Part shown: positions 15,271 through 20,312 of the stretch, piece by piece
Position numbering within the stretch: position 1 is the first letter of the stretch
How the letters are laid out: the number at the start of each line of letters is the position of its first letter
NCBI GenBank assembly: GCA_900754955.1
Contig: CAAEEV010000009.1
Span: 1-20,312 of the forward strand
DNA from: Eggerthellaceae bacterium
Lineage (GTDB): Bacteria > Actinomycetota > Coriobacteriia > Coriobacteriales > Eggerthellaceae
Reading direction: 5' to 3'
Length of the DNA stretch: 20,312 nt
The notes under the pieces: generated by a model
The model's input: only the letters and a program-made list of their open reading frames with translations
What the model was told of the DNA's origin: nothing
Database searches by the model: none
Program-made: the position numbers and the translations under genes

Positions 15271-16560
15271 ATGGGTCGCCAGAAGACGTTTCAGATACAC
15301 CTTGACCCGGAGCTTATCGAGGAGTTCAACGCTTCGCTCACTGCTCATGAGCACATCTCCGAGAAAATATCGTTCGTTGAGAAGGCTTTCGAAAAGAAGA
15401 GGTATCGGGGCGTTCCCGCATGGGACTGCATGTGTTCCTGCGTGCATCGCGTGCGCGACACCGTGGGATATCTGAACGACCAAGTGCTCGGGAGGATGGA
15501 ACACGGCAGCGCGTTCGACTTCATCAACTTTATCAGCAACGCCTCCGTTGTGCTTGACAGCATAGACATGCTCGCAAGGATTATCGGTGTCGACTTGAGT
15601 CAGGAAGATGCGCGGTCGGCCGCATTTAACCAAACCGGCACCAATGGAAAAGGCACCGACAAAAAGTACTTTGAGTTCCTACGCTCGCTTTGCGCCGTCC
15701 ATCCCGTTGAGACCAATCGATACAAGGGTGTGTACCACACGACCGATATAGTCACCTGTCCTTATTTGACCTGGGTAAGCGGGAGCCCATTGGAAATGGT
15801 CTGGAACTGCGATCTTCATGCCCATGCATTCGTCAACGAGGCAAATAGCTGGGGTGAGGATATCTGTATCCATATGGATCAGGTCTTTGCCCATATCAAG
15901 TACCGCTATAGCCTTCTCAACAAAATTGGGTGCGCATTGGAACGCTTCCAGGAAGCGAAGATTGATGAGTTCCGCAATACCCCTGTGCCAGACCGCGGCG
16001 AAGGCGAATCGGAGCTGTCTTACGTCGAGCGCCTTAAGCAGGTTGAGGCAGAGCGGTTTGGTTCGGACAACGATTTCGTTTACGACTTCGCCAAGACAGC
16101 CCTTTCATTCGAGCCGACGAACCCGGCAAACAAAGCTGCAGCCGAAAGGTACAAGAATGCCTGGCGCTTCGCCCTCAATCTGCAGCTCAACGTCTTACGC
16201 GATATGTCGCGAGAAGGCATTGAGCACGCGGGCATTGAAGGCGACGATACGGACTGGGTATTGTTCGAACATCTTGAATACTGCAGCTGCCGCTGTGAAG
16301 AGTTGGGCCGATTTAGCTATAACCTGGAGAAGGTCGGTTATCTTGACGGAACCTCAGGGGAAAGCGATGCCGCTTGGGGCAGAATCAAGCTTAGGGAAAT
16401 GGACGGTATCTTGGGGAAGCATGTCGTGTTCGATTACGAAAACGATTCCGATAAAGAACTGTACATGCTATCCCGAATCGCGCTCTACGAGATCGCCCTC
16501 GAGCATGATTGTGAGATAAACGAGGCGATCCCGCTTGACGGACGTTACCGCCCACAGTAA
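15271..16560 (+). CDS. Uncharacterised protein between hsdS and hsdR
   Basis: I do not recognise this 429-residue protein with confidence. It starts two bases after the hsdS stop, with GAGG at 15260-15263 as ribosome-binding site, and ends 20 bases before hsdR, so it is a full member of the RM operon. The first 45 residues (KTFQIHLDPELIEEFN, then ISEKISFVEKAFEKK) have a strand-helix-helix look resembling an RHH domain. The remainder is mostly alpha-helical and soluble. There is a striking conserved-looking block FLRSLCAVHPVETNRYK (136-152), a Cys/His-containing stretch (159-185), a helical core at about 205-232, an acidic linker at about 240-250, and CSCRCEELGR (338-347). One R-x4-H pattern (REGIEH, 314-319) could be HEPN-like, but this is weak evidence. 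No Walker motif, nuclease signature or membrane segment is visible. Base composition is lower in GC than the menaquinone region. Possible roles are an RM accessory or embedded abortive-infection factor. Confidence 0.75.
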   Translation: MGRQKTFQIHLDPELIEEFNASLTAHEHISEKISFVEKAFEKKRYRGVPAWDCMCSCVHRVRDTVGYLNDQVLGRMEHGSAFDFINFISNASVVLDSIDMLARIIGVDLSQEDARSAAFNQTGTNGKGTDKKYFEFLRSLCAVHPVETNRYKGVYHTTDIVTCPYLTWVSGSPLEMVWNCDLHAHAFVNEANSWGEDICIHMDQVFAHIKYRYSLLNKIGCALERFQEAKIDEFRNTPVPDRGEGESELSYVERLKQVEAERFGSDNDFVYDFAKTALSFEPTNPANKAAAERYKNAWRFALNLQLNVLRDMSREGIEHAGIEGDDTDWVLFEHLEYCSCRCEELGRFSYNLEKVGYLDGTSGESDAAWGRIKLREMDGILGKHVVFDYENDSDKELYMLSRIALYEIALEHDCEINEAIPLDGRYRPQ

Positions 16561-16580
16561 TAGGAAGTTGGTGAACCGGG

Positions 16581-19500
16581 GTGTCCAAGAATCGTTATTC
16601 TGAAGAGGAAGCCGTGCAGAAGCCTGCAGGCGAACTACTCGCGCGCCTCGGATGGGATGTCCATTACTGCTTCGACGAAGAAGAACTTGGCAGATACGGC
16701 ACGCTTGGGCGCGAAAGCTACAACGACGTGCTGTTGAAACGTGACCTCGAGGAAGCACTCATCGAGCTCAACGAATGGATGGATGAAACGGATGTCGCCG
16801 AGGCAATCAAGACGCTCTCCCAGACGTTCGTGGGCGATTCCCTGCTGCAGACCAACGAGTCTAAGTACAAGATGCTGCGCGATGGCATCCCTGTGAGGAA
16901 GGTCGGCGAGGACGGGATGCCCTATACCGAGCTTGCCCAAGTATTCGACTTCGACCATCCCAAGATGAATCGCTTCGTGGCCGCCGAGGAGCTGTGGGTG
17001 CACGGTCCCTTGCATCGGCGCCGCTGCGACCTGGTGGGGTTCGTGAACGGCGTTCCCTTGGTGTTCATGGAGTTCAAGCGCCATGATAAGGACGTGCACA
17101 ACGCCTACAACGACAACTACACCGATTACCAGGACACCATCCCGCAGATCTTCCATTTCAACGCATTCGTCATCCTCTCGAACGGCCTGGAATCACGCGT
17201 GGGAACGCTGGGCAGCCCCTACGAGTTCTTCAACGAATGGAAGCGCTTGCATGAGGAAGATATCGGAAGCGTGAGCCTGGAAACCCTGCTCCGCGGCGCG
17301 TGCAACCGTGAGACGCTCATGGACCTGTTTCAGAACTTCATCTTGTTCGACCACTTCGATACTCCGGCGGCCAAGATCATGGCGCGCAACCACCAGTACC
17401 TAGGCGTCAACGAGGCGCTCGACGCTTACAAGAACCGAAAGATCAACAATGGCAAACTTGGTGTGTTCTGGCACACGCAGGGTTCGGGCAAGAGCTATTC
17501 CATGCTCTTTCTGGCAGAGAAAATCAGGCGCACGCAACCCGGCTCACCAACCTTCCTGGTGCTGACCGACCGCGATGAGCTGAACAAGCAGATTAGCGAG
17601 ACGTTCGAGAGCTGCGGATGCCTGTCCGGCGTGCCTGCGGCGCGCTGCCGCGCGACCAGCGGTGCCGATTTGATGAGGAAACTCAAAGGCAACCCGACCT
17701 ACATCTTCTCGCTCATTCAGAAGTTCAACCAGGCGGATGCCGAGCCCATTCTACCCGATCACGACATCGTGGTGTTCTCCGACGAAGCGCATCGCTCGAA
17801 CAACGGCATCTTCGCCGAAAACATGGCTCGATTGTTGCCGACAGCCTCAAAGATGGGGTTCACCGGAACGCCGCTTCTGTCCGACGACCAGTTGACCGCC
17901 CGCACATTCGGCGGGTACGTGTCGGTATACGACTTCGGTCGCGCCGTTGAAGACGGTGCCACGGTGCCGCTGTTCTACGAGAACCGCTCCGATCGACTCG
18001 CGATAGAGAACCCTCAGATCAACGATGAACTGCTGCAGGCCGTCGAAGATGCAGACCTCGATCCCGACCAGACGGATAAGGTGAAGAGTCAACTCTCCAA
18101 CGGAGTCCACATCATGATGTCCGAGCCGCGTATGCGTGCAATAGCCCGCGACTTCGTGGCGCACTACACCGGCATTTGGGAGAGCGGAAAGGCCATGTTC
18201 ATCTGTGTGAACAAAGTTGCCTGTGTGATGATGTACGACTACGTACAGGGGGAGTGGGCGCGCGCCATCGCTGTTGAGAAGGCGAAGCTCAAGGGCATGG
18301 GCCAGCAGGAGGCGCTTGAGCAGCGCCGCAAGGTTTCCTGGATGGAGTCCACCGAGATGGCCGTGGTGGTGAGCCAGGAACAGAATGAGATTGCCCGCTT
18401 CCGTGCATGGGGCCTCGATATCGAACCCCATCGACGCAAGATGGAGGAGCGCAACCTCGATGACGAGTTCAAGGACGCCGACAATCCTTTCCGAATCGTG
18501 TTCGTATGCGCCATGTGGCTCACGGGCTTCGACGTCAAACCTCTTTCGGTAATGTACTTCGACAAGCCCATGAAGGCACACGGCCTCATGCAGGCTATCG
18601 CGCGTGCCAATCGCGTCGCCAAGGGCAAGAGCAACGGCCTTATCGTAGACTACGTTGGCATTGTGAAAGCGCTGCGTCAGGCCCTGGCAGACTACACGCG
18701 CGATCCGGGCGACGGCCGCAAGCCCGATGACGTCGTGGTCGATAAGGATGAGCTTATCGAGCGAATTCGGAATCTGACGAGGCAAATCATCTCCTTCATG
18801 GGCGAGCAGGGCTTCGATCTGGAGACGCTGCTCGCCGCGGAGGGGTTTGGGAAGCTGGACGCCATCAAGGACGCCGCCGACGCCGTGAGCGCAACCGATG
18901 AGGTGAAGAAGCGTTTCGGCATCATGTGTCGGATGCTTTTCAAGTTCTACCGCTTTGTGACCAGGGCGGAGGTTGGCGAGGACCTGGCATGCCGGCGTGA
19001 TGCGCTGCGCGCGGTGTATAACCAGATAAACCAGCGCCGTGCAGCCTCAGACGCCACTGAGCTTATGCGACGGGTACGCGACATCGTAAGTGAACACGTT
19101 GAGGTGAGCGAGGCCGCCGAGCAGGCGAAGGAGGGAACCCGCTTCGACATAAGCGGCATCGACTTCGGCCGTTTGAGCCAAGAGTTTGCTCGGACAAAGC
19201 GGAAGCACCTGATCATCGACGATATTCGCGGAGTCATAGAGGAGAGGCTCGAGCTGGCATTGAAAGACAACCCGCTGCGAATCGATTTCTATGAGCGCTA
19301 CGAGCGGATTATCGAAAGCTACAACAAAGAGCAGGACAAGGCTCTCATCGAGAAAACCTTCAACGAGCTGATGAGGCTGTCGCAGGACCTAGATGAGAAG
19401 CAGCGCGAATGGGTGCGCGAGGGATTCCAAAACCAGCAGCAGATGACGGTGTTCGAGATGCTCTTCAAAGACACGCTTTCGCCGTCCGAGATTCGTAAGG

Positions 19501-19715
19501 TCAAGAGCGTGTGCATTGAGATGGTGTCAGCCATCGAAGAGCGCTTGAGCCAGATGGTGCATTGGACCGAGAAGGAGGAGACGCGCAGTCAGGTGTGGAC
19601 CATCGTGCGGAACGAAGCATACAAGCTGCCGGAGTCGAGCTACCCCGATGATGTCCTAGACAGGTGCATCAAACAGATCTACGGATACTTCTACTCGCGT
19701 GATTTAGCTGCATAG
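16581..19715 (+). CDS. hsdR: HsdR, type I restriction endonuclease/translocase subunit
   Basis: HsdR is the restriction subunit. With HsdM and HsdS it translocates unmethylated DNA using ATP and cuts it far from the site. The 1044 residues are complete. The N-terminal nuclease domain begins with EEEAVQKPAGELLARLGW and has the PD-(D/E)xK residues Asp150 (RRCDLVGF) and Glu164-x-Lys166 (MEFKR). The superfamily-2 motor has Walker A TQGSGKSY (299-306), DEAH (401-404), FTGTP (427-431), WLTGFD (646-651) and QAIARANR (671-678). A long helical C-terminal domain (about 720-1040) resembles that of HindI-type HsdR. The GTG start at 16581 follows the preceding stop by 20 bases; the nearest purine run (AGGAAG) is rather far upstream, so initiation may rely on coupling. 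It ends 16 bp from the stop of a convergent gene remnant, with no terminator visible between them. Confidence 0.95.
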   Translation: MSKNRYSEEEAVQKPAGELLARLGWDVHYCFDEEELGRYGTLGRESYNDVLLKRDLEEALIELNEWMDETDVAEAIKTLSQTFVGDSLLQTNESKYKMLRDGIPVRKVGEDGMPYTELAQVFDFDHPKMNRFVAAEELWVHGPLHRRRCDLVGFVNGVPLVFMEFKRHDKDVHNAYNDNYTDYQDTIPQIFHFNAFVILSNGLESRVGTLGSPYEFFNEWKRLHEEDIGSVSLETLLRGACNRETLMDLFQNFILFDHFDTPAAKIMARNHQYLGVNEALDAYKNRKINNGKLGVFWHTQGSGKSYSMLFLAEKIRRTQPGSPTFLVLTDRDELNKQISETFESCGCLSGVPAARCRATSGADLMRKLKGNPTYIFSLIQKFNQADAEPILPDHDIVVFSDEAHRSNNGIFAENMARLLPTASKMGFTGTPLLSDDQLTARTFGGYVSVYDFGRAVEDGATVPLFYENRSDRLAIENPQINDELLQAVEDADLDPDQTDKVKSQLSNGVHIMMSEPRMRAIARDFVAHYTGIWESGKAMFICVNKVACVMMYDYVQGEWARAIAVEKAKLKGMGQQEALEQRRKVSWMESTEMAVVVSQEQNEIARFRAWGLDIEPHRRKMEERNLDDEFKDADNPFRIVFVCAMWLTGFDVKPLSVMYFDKPMKAHGLMQAIARANRVAKGKSNGLIVDYVGIVKALRQALADYTRDPGDGRKPDDVVVDKDELIERIRNLTRQIISFMGEQGFDLETLLAAEGFGKLDAIKDAADAVSATDEVKKRFGIMCRMLFKFYRFVTRAEVGEDLACRRDALRAVYNQINQRRAASDATELMRRVRDIVSEHVEVSEAAEQAKEGTRFDISGIDFGRLSQEFARTKRKHLIIDDIRGVIEERLELALKDNPLRIDFYERYERIIESYNKEQDKALIEKTFNELMRLSQDLDEKQREWVREGFQNQQQMTVFEMLFKDTLSPSEIRKVKSVCIEMVSAIEERLSQMVHWTEKEETRSQVWTIVRNEAYKLPESSYPDDVLDRCIKQIYGYFYSRDLAA

Positions 19716-19731
19716 TTGCAGGGAGGGTGGG

Positions 19732-20186
19732 CTATATCGCCCTCCAGCGCGCTGCCTTCCCGACGACACCGTCGTTGTCGACCGTCCTGTCGACGTTCTT
19801 CATCTTGGTGAGCAGGTTGGAGACCCGCTTCGACTTCTGCTGGTCGCTGAGGCCAGCCGGGAGCAGGTCATCTAGGAGCGCCACGATCTTCGCGCGCGGC
19901 GCTGGACCGGTCTCGGAGAGCATCTGGACGATGAGCGACTTGCACGCCTCCTCGTTGAGCCCCTTGCTCCTCGTGTACGTGACCTCCTGCCCCGTCTTGG
20001 CGGCGAGGGAGTTCGTGATCGAGAGCTGGGGGTACCTCCCCTCCACGAGCTTGAGCTCGTGGAGCCTCGCCGCCTGCTCCCGTGTGACCTCCTCGTGCTT
20101 CTGGACCTTGTCGAGGAGGTAGACGACATCCATGGGGAGGTCGGGGCGGGCGTAGAGCAGGCGGCCGTAGCTCTCGTTGATCGACT
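19732..20186 (-). pseudogene. 3' remnant of AlbA/AAA_4-type ATP-binding protein gene
   Basis: About 150 codons of the 3' end of a minus-strand gene survive. The sequence SINESYGRLLYARPDLP, then LLDKVQKHEEVTREQA and LHELKLVEGRYPQLSIT, matches the C-terminal part of the RecG-like/AlbA_2 plus AAA_4 family (putative transcriptional regulators or helicase-like ATP-binding proteins). A winged-helix-like end follows (SDQQKSKRVSNLLTKM, ending VGKAARWRAI). The N-terminal AlbA_2 domain and the ATP-binding core are missing: upstream of about 20187 the reading frame runs into an IS3-type insertion sequence. The apparent ATG at 20244 lies inside the IS and is not the gene's start. Such genes are often found next to type I RM loci, so it was probably a partner of this island before the insertion. 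The rest may survive beyond the IS, outside the window. Confidence 0.8.
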
Positions 20187-20312
20187 TGAATTTACCCCGA
20201 TTTCGTTGACACCCTCTACGCCGCCGGAGCGGCCTCCCGCGCATGCCTCGCCTCGAACTCCTCGGGGCTGAGGTTGCCGAGCGCGGAGCGGATCCGCACC
20301 CTGCTGCAGAAG
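20187..20312 (-). mobile_element. IS3-family insertion sequence, 3' end (runs off window)
   Basis: The transposase-downstream end of an IS lies at the window edge. On the + strand it begins TGAATTTACCCCGATTTCG at 20187, resembling the TG-starting, ACCCC-containing terminal repeat of IS150-group IS3 elements. The transposase stop follows 30 bp inward. The boundary was placed at the TG dinucleotide where the adjacent gene's recognisable protein sequence ends; it is uncertain by a few bases. The other end and the target duplication are outside the window. Confidence 0.7.
20216..20312 (-). CDS. IS3-family transposase OrfB, C-terminal end (partial)
   Basis: Read on the minus strand from the window edge to the TAG at 20216-20218, the frame gives about 31 residues: FCSRVRIRSALGNLSPEEF followed by EARHAREAAPAA. 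The R-x-HSALGYLSPEEFE-like block is the C-terminal signature of IS3-family OrfB (DDE integrase-type) transposases. Here the usual His is Arg and the usual Tyr is Asn. The catalytic DDE residues and OrfA are beyond the window. The element is inserted in the same orientation as the gene it truncates. Confidence 0.82.
   Translation of the reverse strand, partial: FCSRVRIRSALGNLSPEEFEARHAREAAPAA

Noticed and set aside
16212..16229. HEPN nuclease motif (R-x4-H) in the 429-aa protein
   Set aside because: There is one match only, without the usual polar residue after the Arg or a clear helical context. It is too weak to name the protein a HEPN nuclease.
17847..18785. A 312-codon minus-strand frame opposite hsdR
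   Set aside because: It is a shadow of the motor domain, with no motif or ribosome-binding site.
1..20312. CRISPR array or phage genes
   Set aside because: No regularly spaced direct repeats, and no capsid, terminase or integrase-like frames were seen on either strand.

Overview
The window looks like chromosomal DNA of a high-GC actinobacterium. I infer the Coriobacteriia, probably an Eggerthellaceae-type gut anaerobe, from GC-rich codon use, the menD-menH-menB-menE/C order and the general gene content. No species can be named from the sequence alone. It falls into three parts.

Bases 1-6254 hold a menaquinone (vitamin K2) block, all on the + strand: the 3' three quarters of menD, menH starting on the base after the menD stop, menB behind a 313-bp gap, and one 920-codon gene that fuses MenE (o-succinylbenzoate-CoA ligase) to MenC (o-succinylbenzoate synthase). 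Together these cover isochorismate to SEPHCHC (MenD), to SHCHC (MenH), to OSB (MenC half), to OSB-CoA (MenE half), to DHNA-CoA (MenB). menF, the DHNA-CoA thioesterase, menA and the methyltransferase are not in the window.

Bases 6255-11832 hold housekeeping or accessory genes. A minus-strand drug-efflux-type MFS protein carries a C-terminal CBS pair and has its own terminator. Divergent from it is a CNNM/CorC-type membrane protein, also with two CBS domains, followed by a very strong terminator. Next come a cluster of imperfect REP-like repeats, a minus-strand amidohydrolase, and an initiator tRNA-Met with a recognisable promoter and a 28-nt palindromic terminator.

Bases 11833-20312 look like a defence island next to the tRNA. 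A small ribbon-helix-helix (RHH) protein, hsdM, hsdS, an unrecognised 429-residue protein and hsdR lie in one tight + strand operon with overlaps or very short gaps. A candidate promoter and a small dyad lie just upstream. hsdR converges, with 16 bp between stop codons, on the remnant of an AlbA/AAA_4-type ATP-binding regulator or helicase-like gene. The 5' part of that gene has been replaced by an IS3-family insertion sequence running off the window edge. The part most likely to be undescribed is the uncharacterised protein set between hsdS and hsdR, together with the RHH protein that heads the operon. The rest is recognisable biology with unusual fusions and decorations.
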